DNA from: Paenibacillus psychroresistens
GTDB taxonomy: Bacteria; Bacillota; Bacilli; Paenibacillales; NBRC-103111
Reading direction: 5' to 3'
DNA length: 64,000 bases
Assembly (NCBI RefSeq): GCF_009728935.1
Contig: NZ_CP034235.1
Coordinates: forward strand, 1,024,501 to 1,088,500
Shown here one piece after another: positions 45,876-55,365 of the stretch (its first letter is position 1; the number at the start of each line of letters is the position of its first letter). A model generated the notes under the pieces. That model was not told where the DNA came from, ran no database searches, and saw only the letters and a list, made by a program, of their open reading frames with translations. Both the position numbers and the translations under genes were made by a program.

Positions 45876-46344
45876 TTATGCTTGAACACCCTTCAACCAG
45901 TAGCGTTTGTTTCCTTCTACCCAATAAATGTGGTTGGAAAGCGGTCTTGGGTCAGAGGCTAATGCATATTTGGCAAAATAAATCATTCCAGATTGTATAG
46001 CAATTTGTTTAGCTTCTTTTAATATAATCAGATTGGCGAATTGCAGGATATACATTAAAAACATCAACACCACGTGGTTGCTCTGTCATTTGTTTAATGT
46101 ACTTCATTCCTTCTAATTGACCGTTAATTAAATCAATGACCTCATTTAAATCTCCTGACCGTTGATAGGAATTCCAAATATTATGTAACCAAAGCCAACC
46201 TGAAGGATCTCCGTTAGGCTCGATTAAACGGAAGGTTAACTCATCTTCTCCTTGCTCAAATGAAAGGAAAGCTGCATTTTCCTTCACTCGCTTCATTGCA
46301 AACTCTGTTAGTTCTTGCTTTTTAAGTAGGGGCTGTTTAAACAT
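45876..46344 (-). pseudogene. DUF1444-like gene broken by a one-base frameshift
   Basis: A strong ribosome site (GAGGAGG) precedes MFKQPLLKKQELT. The frame runs through TFRLIEPNGDP and VYPAIRQSDYIKR and stops after 111 codons. The neighbouring frame continues at once with EAKQIAIQSGMIYFAKYAL to ANYLKGVQA-like codons ending at 45876. Removing one base from the TTTT run at 46017-46020 (an A run in the coding sense) joins them as SDYIKEAKQIA. The whole resembles DUF1444/YtpQ-like proteins, a tentative match. It is either a real recent mutation or a sequencing error. Confidence 0.72.
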
Positions 46345-46393
46345 TTCTTTTCCTCCTCAGATTTTCAACAAAAAGCCAGCATCGCAAGAATAG

Positions 46394-46437
46394 AAAAAGC
46401 CGCCTTTCCGTCAGTGAATCTTGACAGAAAAAGCGGC
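46394..46437 (-). terminator. Intrinsic terminator of adaA
   Basis: On the minus strand GCCGC pairs with GCGGC, an inner TTTCTGTCA/TGACGGAAA stem extends it, and five T follow. It lies 68 bases after the adaA stop and before the frameshifted gene. Confidence 0.65.
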
Positions 46438-46504
46438 GTATTCTTTACGGCCGATATTAATTTAAACCTATATTACCTTAGACTACACAGATAAGTCAAT
46501 AAGC

Positions 46505-47056
46505 TTAGGAGCTATGGCGATATTTGCTAGGAGACAATCCTGCATTCTTCTGAAAAAGTGTTGCGAAATGTGCCGCATTAGGTATGCCAACAGCCACACC
46601 TATCTCCATAACATTTTGTTGTGTTGTCTTTAAGAGCTGCATAGCTTTCTCCATTCGAATCTTTTGGATATATTCAGATGGGGTTAATCCTTTAATTCGT
46701 TTAAAGGTTCGATGAAGATGATAGGGACTTCCATGAAAAAGCTCGGCAAGTTTATCCAATGTTAAGGTCTCCATATAATGAGCTTCGATCCATTCGATGA
46801 TTTGTGTAATCCATTCTTCATTGGGCTGCTTCAATCCATCTGGCTTGCATCTTTTGCAAGGTCGGAAGTTCTCGGCTAGAGCTTGATCTATATGATTGAA
46901 AATGTGGACATGCTCTTTTAATGGGATCCTTGATTTACAGGAGGGTCTGCAGAAAATTCGGGTTGTCTGGACTCCATAATATATTTTTCCATCAAAAATA
47001 GGATTGTTGGTTGCAATGGCATGCCATATTTCTTCGCTTAGTTTTTGATTACTCAT
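46505..47056 (-). CDS. adaA: AdaA-type methylphosphotriester-DNA methyltransferase and activator
   Basis: The 183-residue protein has an N-terminal Ada metal-binding domain with four zinc cysteines (FCRPSCKSR and RPCKRCKP), one of which accepts the methyl group. A C-terminal AraC-type helix-turn-helix follows (LAELFHGSPYHLHRTFKRIKG). In Bacillus subtilis AdaA senses DNA methyl-phosphotriesters and switches on the adaptive response. The adaB partner usual next to it is not seen here. The ribosome site GGAGAGGTGA is strong. Confidence 0.88.
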   Translation of the reverse strand: MSNQKLSEEIWHAIATNNPIFDGKIYYGVQTTRIFCRPSCKSRIPLKEHVHIFNHIDQALAENFRPCKRCKPDGLKQPNEEWITQIIEWIEAHYMETLTLDKLAELFHGSPYHLHRTFKRIKGLTPSEYIQKIRMEKAMQLLKTTQQNVMEIGVAVGIPNAAHFATLFQKNAGLSPSKYRHSS

Positions 47057-47240
47057 GAAATCACCTCTCCCCTTAGTATAGCCTGAATTTCGACAGCACG
47101 TAAGTTATATGGAATAGAAGAGCAAGAATACGAAAGCAATCCACTCACCTAATTGACTCTCCAATATCGGGTGATTGCTATATTAATTTTGGGAAATAGA
47201 GTATCATTATTATTAGATGCTAAATTGGAAAACGGAAGTG

Positions 47241-47281
47241 AAAACCAAACGTAACTATATGGATACGGGTTGGTTTTTTTT
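47241..47281 (+). terminator. Terminator-like hairpin in the leader of the hybrid kinase gene
   Basis: AAAACCAAACGTA pairs with TACGGGTTGGTTTT (one mismatch) and a continuous run of T ends only a few bases before the ribosome site AAGGAG. This is an intrinsic terminator placed in front of a gene on the same strand. It either ends an unseen short leader transcript or acts as an attenuator. Confidence 0.6.
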
Positions 47282-47298
47282 GATTAAGGAGTGCAATT

Positions 47299-49293
47299 AT
47301 GTTAACTATAATGGAAAAACTAATAGCCAAAATACTTGTCGTCGATGATCGGGAAGAGAATTTGTTTGCGATGGAAAAGATATTAAAAACATTAGGCTGC
47401 GAGACATATAAAGCGCATTCCGGCTATGAAGCTATGTCGTTTACACTGCGCCATGATTTTGCTTTAATATTGCTTGATGTGAATATGCCAGAAATGAACG
47501 GATTTGAGCTAGCAGAAATCTTGCGAGGCAATAACAAGACTAAGCTAGTTCCGATCATATTCGTCACAGCTATTAACAAAGAAGATACTACCCTATATAA
47601 AGGCTACGAAACAGGAGCGGTTGATTTTCTATTCAAACCGGTAAATACGGATATTTTGTTGAGTAAGGTAAAGGTGTTTATTGAGCTGGATTTGCAAAAA
47701 AAGGCACTGGAATCCGTTAAAGCTGAGCTCGAACGAAGCAATAAAGGTCTGGAACGATTTCGGGAAGCGGTAACTTTATTTGAGCACCATCCTGATCTTA
47801 TTTATTCATTGGATTTATTAGGAAATTACATTTCCGTTAATCCTGCTTTCGAGAAAATAATGGGTGTGAAAAGCGAAGAAATTGAGCAAGGGCAGCTTAA
47901 TTTTCGTACATTTACTTCTCAAGAGAATTTATTAAGCATTGAAAACTATTTTAAACAATCAGTGAGTGGAAACGTGCAACGATATGAAACCAAAGATATA
48001 AAATCAAATGGAGATATTCTGATTTATGATGTAATTAATATTCCGATTATCTTGGATGTGAAAGTGATTGGGGTATACGTAATCGCAAGAGATATTACAA
48101 AGCAGAAAAGGTTGGATCGTGAGCTGTTGCAGGCTAAAGAAGAGGCGGAAAATGCACTTCGTGTTAAGTCTGAGTTTCTAGCCATGATGAGCCACGAAAT
48201 TCGTACACCGATGAATGGTGTTATTGGAATGACTGACTTACTGCTTGAATTAGAGCTAGATTCCGAGCAGAGAAAATATGCTGGCATAATTCGCAACAGT
48301 GCGGATGCTTTAATGTCCGTAATTAACGATATCTTAGATTACTCCAAAATTGAATCTGGCAAAATGGAGCTTGAGGAAGAACCGCTAATGCTGCGAGATC
48401 TGGTCCAGGAAACGTTTGAATTATTTACGGCGGCAACCTTGGAACGCGATTTAAAAATAGAGTATTATATCGATGAAGATCTCCCTCAGCATATTGCGGG
48501 GGATGCTACAAGATTACGTCAGGTATTGATAAACTTAATTGGGAACGCGGTTAAATTTACAAAAAGCGGCGGGATTTATGTAATAGTGAATCAAATCTTT
48601 CATCAGGGCGACTCCCTTGAAATTGAATTTGTCATTAAAGATAGCGGGATTGGAATTCCACCGCTTAAAATGGTTGATTTATTCAAACCTTTTTCTCAAT
48701 TGGACTCCTCTATGGCCCGTAAATATGGAGGTACTGGGCTTGGATTAGCGATTTGTAAAACGCTTGTTGAATTAATGGGTGGGAAAATTCATGCGGAAGA
48801 AGCAGTTGAGCATGGTGCGATCTTTATTTTTACGATTCAAACAAAGTCTTTTTACTTCTCAGAGGAAACTCCCAAATTTGAAATAGCGGCAGTAAGATCA
48901 GCTGAAAATTTCAAGCCTTTAATGAGAAAATTACATATACTGGTGGCAGAGGATCATCAGATAAGCCAAATGTTAATGGGACGTATTTTACAGCGATTAG
49001 GGCATACTTTTGATTATGCGAGAAACGGTTTTGAGACCATGGAGTTATTGAGTAAGAAGTCATATGACCTCATTTTTATGGATCTACAAATGCCCGAGAT
49101 GGACGGATTTGAGACGACAGAAGCTATATGGAAGGAAATTTCAGTACAACTCAGACCTCAAATAATAGCGGTCACATCAGGTTCTTCACAAACGGATGAA
49201 GAGCGTTGTTATGCCCTTGGAATGATAGACTTCATAAATAAGCCGATTAAAATCAGAACCATTGAAAACTTATTGATGCGCCATTTTACTTAA
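47299..49293 (+). CDS. Hybrid sensor histidine kinase with two receiver domains
   Basis: The 664-residue protein starts 7 bases after AAGGAG. An N-terminal receiver domain covers about 10-130 (phospho-acceptor Asp in [11 protein letters not shown]). A PAS domain follows at about 150-270 ([20 protein letters not shown]). The kinase core has the phospho-acceptor His in [16 protein letters not shown] and an ATP lid with [12 protein letters not shown]-terminal receiver has its Asp in [11 protein letters not shown]. No membrane segment is visible, so it is cytoplasmic and probably works as a phosphorelay. No cognate regulator gene lies next to it. Confidence 0.9.
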   Translation: MLTIMEKLIAKILVVDDREENLFAMEKILKTLGCETYKAHSGYEAMSFTLRHDFALILLDVNMPEMNGFELAEILRGNNKTKLVPIIFVTAINKEDTTLYKGYETGAVDFLFKPVNTDILLSKVKVFIELDLQKKALESVKAELERSNKGLERFREAVTLFEHHPDLIYSLDLLGNYISVNPAFEKIMGVKSEEIEQGQLNFRTFTSQENLLSIENYFKQSVSGNVQRYETKDIKSNGDILIYDVINIPIILDVKVIGVYVIARDITKQKRLDRELLQAKEEAENALRVKSEFLAMMSHEIRTPMNGVIGMTDLLLELELDSEQRKYAGIIRNSADALMSVINDILDYSKIESGKMELEEEPLMLRDLVQETFELFTAATLERDLKIEYYIDEDLPQHIAGDATRLRQVLINLIGNAVKFTKSGGIYVIVNQIFHQGDSLEIEFVIKDSGIGIPPLKMVDLFKPFSQLDSSMARKYGGTGLGLAICKTLVELMGGKIHAEEAVEHGAIFIFTIQTKSFYFSEETPKFEIAAVRSAENFKPLMRKLHILVAEDHQISQMLMGRILQRLGHTFDYARNGFETMELLSKKSYDLIFMDLQMPEMDGFETTEAIWKEISVQLRPQIIAVTSGSSQTDEERCYALGMIDFINKPIKIRTIENLLMRHFT

Positions 49294-49309
49294 ACGGATG
49301 TGTAATGGA

Positions 49310-49861
49310 ATGAAGCGGATATTAATTACAGGTTATAAAGCAACGGAGCTGGGGATTTTCTCGCAAAAGCATCCGGGTATAGAGGTAATAAAAAAAGCGA
49401 TAAAGAAGAGGATCCTTTCTTTGCTGGACGAAGGGCTGGAATGGATTATTGTAAGTGGTCAATGGGGCGTGGAAATTTGGGCAGCTGAAGCCGTGCTTGA
49501 ATTGAAGAAGGAATATAAGGATCTCCGTTTAGCGGTAATAACTCCTTTTCTCGAGCAAGAAGAGAAGTGGAACGAAGAGAAGAAAAAGCTATATAACCTT
49601 ATTCTGACTCATGCTGATTATGTAAATAGTGTTACCAAAACCAAGTATGAGGGTCCATGGCAGTTTAAAGAGAAGAACAAATTCTTGCTGCGCAACTCGG
49701 ATGGAATGATTCTGGTTTATGATGAGGAAAATGAAGGCTCTCCCAAATATATCAAAGCTCAAGCCGAGCAAATGGCACTCACGAAAAATTATCCGCTTTA
49801 CCAAATCAACGGTTATGATCTACAAAGCATTGCAGAGGATGAGCAGCAGGATTATGGATAA
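49310..49861 (+). CDS. YpsA/DUF1273-family SLOG protein
   Basis: ATG 49310 gives MKRILITGYKATELGIF, matching the usual start of the family; an in-frame ATG at 49298 would add four residues. The 183-residue protein has IVSGQWGVEIWAAEAV and LAVITPFLEQEEKWN, typical of DUF1273 proteins with a Rossmann-like SLOG fold that probably binds a nucleotide or nucleotide-derived ligand. YpsA affects cell division in Firmicutes, although the mechanism is unresolved. It follows the kinase gene closely. Confidence 0.82.
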   Translation: MKRILITGYKATELGIFSQKHPGIEVIKKAIKKRILSLLDEGLEWIIVSGQWGVEIWAAEAVLELKKEYKDLRLAVITPFLEQEEKWNEEKKKLYNLILTHADYVNSVTKTKYEGPWQFKEKNKFLLRNSDGMILVYDEENEGSPKYIKAQAEQMALTKNYPLYQINGYDLQSIAEDEQQDYG

Positions 49862-49930
49862 AAGCCTCCAATACCTAATAAGCACGGATATTACCATCCT
49901 TGTGCCTATTTAGTAAAGGGGGCTATATTT

Positions 49931-50572
49931 CTAGAATCGTGGGTATATCACATCTGCCGCAACGCGCTGTCCCGCATTATTTGGATGAATGGGCGGTGTG
50001 GTCCCATTGAAGACATCTTCTATTCTACCACCGTTGTAGCATTGAATAAGCTGAGCTTCATGTCCCGCAAAAGCCAAATGAATCAAAGCAAGCTCCGTTC
50101 TATGACATGTGGCAGCAGCTTTGGTGATTTGGTTGAGCGATTGGATGCTACTAATTGCAATAGGACTATTCGGAAATGGGTTGTATTGTGTACATAAGAT
50201 GATTTTGGCATTGCTGATCCGCTTTATTCCACAAATCATCGTGTTAAGATTCTGTTTATAACGAGTGAGCATGAGGGTTAACAGCTTGGAATCTCTTCCT
50301 CTTAGAATAGCACGTCCTGCTTTGACTAAATCATCTCCGCCAATCCAGATAACAATAACGTTTGACCTTCGAATCAGGTTTGGATCTTGACTGAATAATG
50401 AGGTCATAAGTGCTGCACTAGTCCAGCCTGAACGTGCGACTACTCTAAGCCCAACGGGTGAAGCAAGCTTCTGCACTAAGCTTTGCTTAATTAACCAAGG
50501 ATAAGCGCAACATCGTGAGGAAGCTCCTACCCCTACCGTAATAGAATCACCTAGAGCCATATATTCAAACAA
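49931..50572 (-). CDS. SGNH/GDSL-family hydrolase
   Basis: The 213-residue protein starts with TTG, about 8 bases after GGAGGTGAT. The nucleophile Ser is in ALGDSITVGVG (block I). WIGGDD marks the block III position and the catalytic Asp and His are near the end (IHPNNAGQRVA). No signal peptide is visible. The family includes esterases and deacetylases on lipids and carbohydrates. It is divergent from the LacI-type gene of the arabinofuranoside locus, so a carbohydrate ester could be its substrate. Confidence 0.83.
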   Translation of the reverse strand: MFEYMALGDSITVGVGASSRCCAYPWLIKQSLVQKLASPVGLRVVARSGWTSAALMTSLFSQDPNLIRRSNVIVIWIGGDDLVKAGRAILRGRDSKLLTLMLTRYKQNLNTMICGIKRISNAKIILCTQYNPFPNSPIAISSIQSLNQITKAAATCHRTELALIHLAFAGHEAQLIQCYNGGRIEDVFNGTTPPIHPNNAGQRVAADVIYPRF

Positions 50573-50702
50573 AATGGATCACCTCCGCAAATCACAATTT
50601 GTTTATCATATGAGTTGATAGATTAATTGGATTGGGATAGTCTGTTGATATAAGAATTATGTGTTGTCAGAATTTAGAAATCATGGTATCCTACATTTAC
50701 AA

Positions 50703-50716
50703 CTTAATCGATTAAG
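50703..50716. promoter_or_regulatory. LacI-type operator before its own regulator gene
   Basis: CTTAATCGATTAAG is a perfect 14-base palindrome with a central CG, typical of LacI-family operators. It lies 17 bases before the start codon of the regulator gene. The 12-base core TTAATCGATTAA recurs at 52868 before the third importer operon. Confidence 0.78.
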
Positions 50717-50732
50717 TAAGCGGGAGGTTAAC

Positions 50733-51776
50733 ATGATTCGAATCAAAGATATTGCTAAATTAGCGAATGTGTCCACCGCAACCATCTCGTATGTTTTGAA
50801 TGATAGCGGCAGCGTAAGCTTAGAAACGCGCAATAAAGTGCTGAAGGTAGTCGCAGATTTGAATTATAAGCCGAATAACATTGCAAAAAGCTTGAAATTG
50901 AAAAAAACTAATACAATTGGTGTCATTGTCGAAGATATTACAGTATTTAACTCTCCAGAAATTGTAGATGGAATAAACGACTATGCGAATACAGAGAATC
51001 AATCCATTATTCTTACGAATATGCGGCTATTTAAGCATACGGGCCAGAATTTCCTTTATCAACCAGACTCTCATGTGGAGTACGCGCAACGGGCAATGAA
51101 GGAATTAATGAGCAAGCAAGTGGATGGAATTATCTATGTGGGTATACATACACGTGAACTAACTAACTTGTTTAACAACCTGCAGATTCCGATAGTCTAC
51201 ACCTATTGTTATGCTAACGATCAACCCGATCTTTCTGTCAATTATGATGATGAGTTCGGTGCGTATGATGCAACCAAGTATCTGATTGACCGTGGACATG
51301 AGAAAATTGCGCTTATAAGCGGCCCGATCGATTCAGATCCGACTCGGCTTAGATTTAATGGTTATTACAAGGCTATTATGGAACATCAGCTAATATTTGA
51401 GCCCAATGATATCAAAACAGGCAACTGGGAGTTTGATTCTGGATTTACGCTTGCCAAAGAATTGCTTCAAGTGGCGAAGCCAGCGACAGCTATCTTGGCG
51501 ATGAACGATTTGATGGCTTCCGGAGCTATTCATGCATGCGCTGAGCTGGGACTTTCCGTACCTCGGGATGTATCCATTATCGGCTTTGATAATCGAGAGT
51601 TTAGCGGTCATTTAACTCCTGCATTAACTACAATGGATTTGCCGCTGCATGAACTAGGTACACAGTCTATGAGTACTCTTCTAGCACTAATCAACAAAGA
51701 TGAGCTTCCCCATAATCCAATAAAACCACGTTGTAAGCTGATCGAAAGAGATTCTGTTGCAAGTGTTTCCAAATGA
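50733..51776 (+). CDS. LacI-family transcriptional regulator
   Basis: ATG 50733 after GGGAGG gives 347 residues starting MIRIKDIAKLANVSTATISY, the canonical helix-turn-helix. An earlier in-frame start would encode the operator itself. The hinge (NNIAKSLKLKK) and sugar-binding sensor domain (YDATKYLIDRGHEKIALISG, AILAMNDLMASGAI, IIGFDNREFS) are complete. The palindrome at 50703 and its repeat at 52868 point to autorepression and repression of the downstream importer genes. Confidence 0.92.
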   Translation: MIRIKDIAKLANVSTATISYVLNDSGSVSLETRNKVLKVVADLNYKPNNIAKSLKLKKTNTIGVIVEDITVFNSPEIVDGINDYANTENQSIILTNMRLFKHTGQNFLYQPDSHVEYAQRAMKELMSKQVDGIIYVGIHTRELTNLFNNLQIPIVYTYCYANDQPDLSVNYDDEFGAYDATKYLIDRGHEKIALISGPIDSDPTRLRFNGYYKAIMEHQLIFEPNDIKTGNWEFDSGFTLAKELLQVAKPATAILAMNDLMASGAIHACAELGLSVPRDVSIIGFDNREFSGHLTPALTTMDLPLHELGTQSMSTLLALINKDELPHNPIKPRCKLIERDSVASVSK

Positions 51777-51791
51777 AAGGGAGGGAAAATT

Positions 51792-52682
51792 GTGCAATCA
51801 CCTATCCTTAATTTTATTACTCCGCCTATTCCTTACTATATTGATTGTGGCAGATCAGCTTACGCCATTGGAGAGGGGCATGACAATCGTCGCAATTTAG
51901 GCGTATTTGATCTAATTGTCGTCAATAAAGGAACTTTATTTATGGGAGAAGGAGAGAGTAAGTGGGCTCTACATGCAGGAGAAGCGATAATTATCCGACC
52001 TGATCTCTATCATTACACCAGCGCACCATGTACAGAAGCAACTGAAATGATGTGGGTGCATTTTAATATCTTTGGAGCTTGGGGAGAATATAGCAGTATG
52101 GATGCATGTATGGATGATCTCCAGCATTTGCGCAGCAAGCATGAGAAAATCACTTATTTAATCCATAATCACGCCAGCACGATTACAATTCCTAAGCATT
52201 TTCGAATACCTCCCAAGGCGTTGGAGTGTATCGAACAGCTTATGCAGCTAGAGAAAGAACCTCGCACGCTTTCCACATGGACCCAACAAAGTGTTTTCCA
52301 GCTTTTTCTACAACATATGGATCGGCAGCTTACGATCATTCAGGATTTTACAGCCATTAAGGTCGCAGAGAAGGTTGAGGCATATATCCGGTTGAATTAT
52401 CAGCTTCCCCTTACCAATAAACAGCTGCAGCAGGAGTTTAACTTCCACCCAAATTACTTGGCAAGGTGCATGCAGAAGGTCTACGGATTAACACCAATGG
52501 AGTATTTGAATCAATATAGGCTAGATCAAGCTAAGAAGCTGCTGATCAAAACAGAATGGTCCGTCTCACGTATTGCCGAGGAAGTGGGCTACAATCAAAT
52601 TTCATATTTCTCTGTTTGTTTCTCCCGCAATGAAGCTATCTCCCCTCTTAATTATCGCAAAAAATATATCAGGCACCTATGA
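51792..52682 (+). CDS. AraC-family transcriptional activator
   Basis: The 296-residue protein starts with GTG 16 bases after the LacI-type gene and is co-transcribed. An N-terminal cupin-like sensor (GTLFMGEGESKWALHAGEAI) is followed by a double helix-turn-helix (HPNYLARCMQKVYGLTPMEY, SVSRIAEEVGYNQISYFSVC). It probably activates the importer and GH127 genes through the conserved element found at equal spacing upstream of both (52685 and 56257). Confidence 0.9.
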   Translation: MQSPILNFITPPIPYYIDCGRSAYAIGEGHDNRRNLGVFDLIVVNKGTLFMGEGESKWALHAGEAIIIRPDLYHYTSAPCTEATEMMWVHFNIFGAWGEYSSMDACMDDLQHLRSKHEKITYLIHNHASTITIPKHFRIPPKALECIEQLMQLEKEPRTLSTWTQQSVFQLFLQHMDRQLTIIQDFTAIKVAEKVEAYIRLNYQLPLTNKQLQQEFNFHPNYLARCMQKVYGLTPMEYLNQYRLDQAKKLLIKTEWSVSRIAEEVGYNQISYFSVCFSRNEAISPLNYRKKYIRHL

Positions 52683-52684
52683 TT

Positions 52685-52772
52685 GATAAGGTTGTAATTA
52701 TACAAAAAGTAGTTGGAAATGGAAATGCCCGATAAACGATCATGATCTATACTAGGAATAAGAGCGCTTTCA
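52685..52772 (+). promoter_or_regulatory. Composite activator-dependent promoter with cre site (importer)
   Basis: GATAAGGTTGTAAT begins a conserved block continuing with ACAAAAAGTAGTTGGAAA. A -10 box TATACT lies 63 bases after the block start, and TAAGAGCGCTTTCA starts 11 bases after that. On the reverse strand the last motif reads TGAAAGCGCTCTTA, a CcpA cre match. No good -35 box is present, which fits an AraC-activated promoter. The space from 52683 to 52913 otherwise holds only the operator at 52868 and a possible half-site at 52823-52830. Confidence 0.7.
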
Positions 52773-52867
52773 AAAGTTAATTTAATTTGGATAATACAGA
52801 TGAGGGAGGAAGCAGTTTTCAATAATCGATAAAACCATTTATTTAAAGTGTTGATTGCTCTCTTGCA

Positions 52868-52879
52868 TTAATCGATTAA
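52868..52879. promoter_or_regulatory. LacI-type operator before the third importer operon
   Basis: TTAATCGATTAA is a perfect 12-base palindrome identical to the core of the site at 50703. It lies 34 bases before the binding-protein start and downstream of the promoter, so it would act as a roadblock. A partial copy (TAATCGAT) is at 52823. Confidence 0.75.
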
Positions 52880-52913
52880 GCAATTTGAAATTAAAAAATA
52901 TGGAGGGGTTTAA

Positions 52914-54374
52914 GTGAGATCTATTAAAAAGTTTATGAAAACAAGCATTTTGTCAACGTTAGCCTTGGTGTTAATTGTAGGTTGTAGCTCAACGAAAACA
53001 CCAGCTGAAAGCGCTGCGACCGAGACAAAAGCACCAGTTGAAAGCGCGAAGGTCGAGGCAACAGCATCACCAGCTCCAGAGGCTACAAAGGCGCCGGAGA
53101 CGGAAGCTCCTAAGGCGGAGAAGGTCAAGATTACCTATTCGATGTGGGGAAGCGCGGAAGAAGGAAACGCAACCCAAGCAGCGGCTGACAAATTTAATGC
53201 ATCCCAAGACCATATTGAAGTAAAAGTGGAAGCGATTCCTTGGGAAAGCTACATGACCAAATTGAATACAATGGCAACGGCAGGGCAATTGCCGGATACG
53301 GCGATTTTAAAAGAGGATGCCGTCATCCAGTGGTCCACCGATGGGATGCTGAATGATGTAAGTGCCATGTACGAGGGAAGTGACAGCAAGCCGTTGGATA
53401 GCTTGGCTTACAAATATCAAGGCAAAACCGTAGCCTATGCTGGTGCCAATGAAATCCTTCTGCTTTATTACAACAAAGACATGTTCGACAAAGCGAAAGT
53501 AGCTTATCCTCCATCCGCACTGGATAAAGCATGGACATGGGACGAATTCGTAGCAACGGCCAAGAAGCTGACGGTCGACAAGAATGGCAAACATCCTGAC
53601 GAGGCTGGCTTTAAATCGCAGAGCATCGTTCAGTATGGCGCATCCGTGGAAAATCTGGCATGGCAGTTGGAAGCCTATGCGCTTAGCAATGGCGGCGGTT
53701 TCTATAACAACGAAGGTACAGAAGTGAGAGTCGGGGAAGACGCCAGTATCGAAGCGATTCAGAAAGTCGCGGATCTGTACTTGAAAGATCATGTTGCCCC
53801 GTTGTCCGTCGGTCAGACCGATGATGGCATTTCGCGTACTATAATTGCAGGGACGGTTGCCATGGCCACGAACGGCCAGTGGAACGTAGGAACTAGCTTG
53901 AATAAGGCCAAAGAAGCAGGGCTGAAATATGGCGTAGCCGTATTACCTTACATGAAGGAAAAGGTTACCCTCAACACGGGCGGTGCCAATGTCGTATTCT
54001 CCCAGACCAAGCATCCGAAAGAAGCTATGGAATGGCTCAAATGGTACAGTGCCGAAGAAAACAACTGGGGACTCATCTCATCAGGCATTTGGATGCCAAC
54101 GCTGCAAAAGTGGTATACGGATGAAACTTTAACCCATAAATGGGTCGACAATCCGAACTTCCCTCCGTATGACGAATACAAGTCCGCTGTAGTTGATTAT
54201 GCACAATCTTCAGCCGCGAGACCCGCTTCTTGGTTCTTTACGAATCATACGACGGACTTTAACACCTTGCTGACATCGACTCTCGGGGATGTTTGGACCG
54301 GAAAGAAAACAGCTAAGGACGCCATTTCCAAAAATCTTGATGCATTGAAAGCAGCCAATAAAGGCGCCAAATAA
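52914..54374 (+). CDS. ABC sugar importer, substrate-binding lipoprotein
   Basis: The 486-residue lipoprotein starts with GTG after GGAGGGG. Its lipobox is IVGC, followed by a Pro/Ala/Thr/Glu-rich tether (about residues 26-65). The family 1 binding fold is clear (YSMWGSAEEGNATQAA, AGTVAMATNGQWNVG, EAMEWLKWYS). Its operon includes a GH127 gene, so an arabinofuranosyl oligosaccharide is the likely cargo. Three regulatory inputs (AraC-type element, LacI operator, cre) precede it. Confidence 0.9.
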   Translation: MRSIKKFMKTSILSTLALVLIVGCSSTKTPAESAATETKAPVESAKVEATASPAPEATKAPETEAPKAEKVKITYSMWGSAEEGNATQAAADKFNASQDHIEVKVEAIPWESYMTKLNTMATAGQLPDTAILKEDAVIQWSTDGMLNDVSAMYEGSDSKPLDSLAYKYQGKTVAYAGANEILLLYYNKDMFDKAKVAYPPSALDKAWTWDEFVATAKKLTVDKNGKHPDEAGFKSQSIVQYGASVENLAWQLEAYALSNGGGFYNNEGTEVRVGEDASIEAIQKVADLYLKDHVAPLSVGQTDDGISRTIIAGTVAMATNGQWNVGTSLNKAKEAGLKYGVAVLPYMKEKVTLNTGGANVVFSQTKHPKEAMEWLKWYSAEENNWGLISSGIWMPTLQKWYTDETLTHKWVDNPNFPPYDEYKSAVVDYAQSSAARPASWFFTNHTTDFNTLLTSTLGDVWTGKKTAKDAISKNLDALKAANKGAK

Positions 54375-54383
54375 CGGATTAGG

Positions 54384-54423
54384 AAGGATGACCGCCAAGT
54401 TCTCACAAGTGGCGGTCATCCTT
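54384..54423 (+). other. Stem-loop between binding-protein and permease genes
   Basis: AAGGATGACCGCCA pairs perfectly with TGGCGGTCATCCTT around a 12-base loop, 10 bases after the lipoprotein stop. There is no T run. It is the third hairpin of this kind in the window and probably protects the upstream message. Confidence 0.68.
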
Positions 54424-54447
54424 CAAACATGAGTAGGGGAGCGAGAT

Positions 54448-55365
54448 ATGGAAACATTTAATAAACGACCGCAACGCCGCACCCGCTTTCAGGAGACAAG
54501 CGTTGCTTATATATGCTTGATTCCGGCATTGCTTGGACTGATCTTCCTGACATATCTGCCTCTTCTAGGGGTACTGGGAATCAGTATGACGAATTGGACA
54601 GGATTAAAAACCCCTGAATTCATTGGCTTCCATAATTATATAGAGCTATTTACCACAGATCCTTATTTAAAAGATTCAATTATAGCAACGATCTACTTCG
54701 CCATTTTGTCTGTAGCTGGAAGCATGATATATTCGCTTTTCATCGCGATGCTATTGAACCGTAAAATTCCGGCAAGAGGTTTTTTCAGAGCTGTGTTCTA
54801 TGTACCGTTTGTACTGCCAGCTGCCGCCATATACGTAGGATGGTCCTGGCTTTACGAGGCGAATTTTGGTTTCTTCAACTATCTGCTCTCCGAAATGGGA
54901 TTTGACAAAATTCTGTTTATCGCAGATTCCAGTTATGTAGTCCCTTCTCTTTCATTAATTGCTGTCTGGCTTTCGGGGAACTTGATAGTTATTTTTTTGG
55001 CAGGGCTTCAGAACGTTCCGACCGTCTATCATGAAGCAGCTGAAATGGATGGCGCGAGCGCATGGAATCGCTTTAAGCATATCACCTTGCCTTGCATGAC
55101 ACCGATCATCTTTTACAACTTGTTGCTGAGTCTAATCGCCAATCTCCAAGTCATTACGCCAGCCCTTTCACTGACCAATGGCGGTCCGGGCAATTCCTCC
55201 CGGTTCATGACTTATCTGATGTATGATCAGGCTTTTGTAAATTACAAACTAGGCTATGCCTGTGCTACGACCTTTATTATTTTCGCTATTCTTGCCGTCT
55301 TTACTGGTGTTTTGTTCAAGACGTCACATCGGTGGATCTTTTCTGAAGGAGGCGATGATAAATGA
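54448..55365 (+). CDS. ABC sugar importer permease (MalF type)
   Basis: The 305-residue membrane protein has six segments and the EAA loop EAAEMDGASAWNRFKHI. LTNGGPGNSSRFMTYLMYD is typical of MalF-like permeases. It begins after GGGGAGCGAG and overlaps the next permease gene by four bases. As with the other two importers, no ATPase gene is present. Confidence 0.9.
   Translation: METFNKRPQRRTRFQETSVAYICLIPALLGLIFLTYLPLLGVLGISMTNWTGLKTPEFIGFHNYIELFTTDPYLKDSIIATIYFAILSVAGSMIYSLFIAMLLNRKIPARGFFRAVFYVPFVLPAAAIYVGWSWLYEANFGFFNYLLSEMGFDKILFIADSSYVVPSLSLIAVWLSGNLIVIFLAGLQNVPTVYHEAAEMDGASAWNRFKHITLPCMTPIIFYNLLLSLIANLQVITPALSLTNGGPGNSSRFMTYLMYDQAFVNYKLGYACATTFIIFAILAVFTGVLFKTSHRWIFSEGGDDK

Noticed and set aside
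47160..47298. A c-di-GMP or other known riboswitch in the kinase leader
   Set aside because: The conserved core sequences of GEMM and other common classes were not seen; only the terminator hairpin could be supported.
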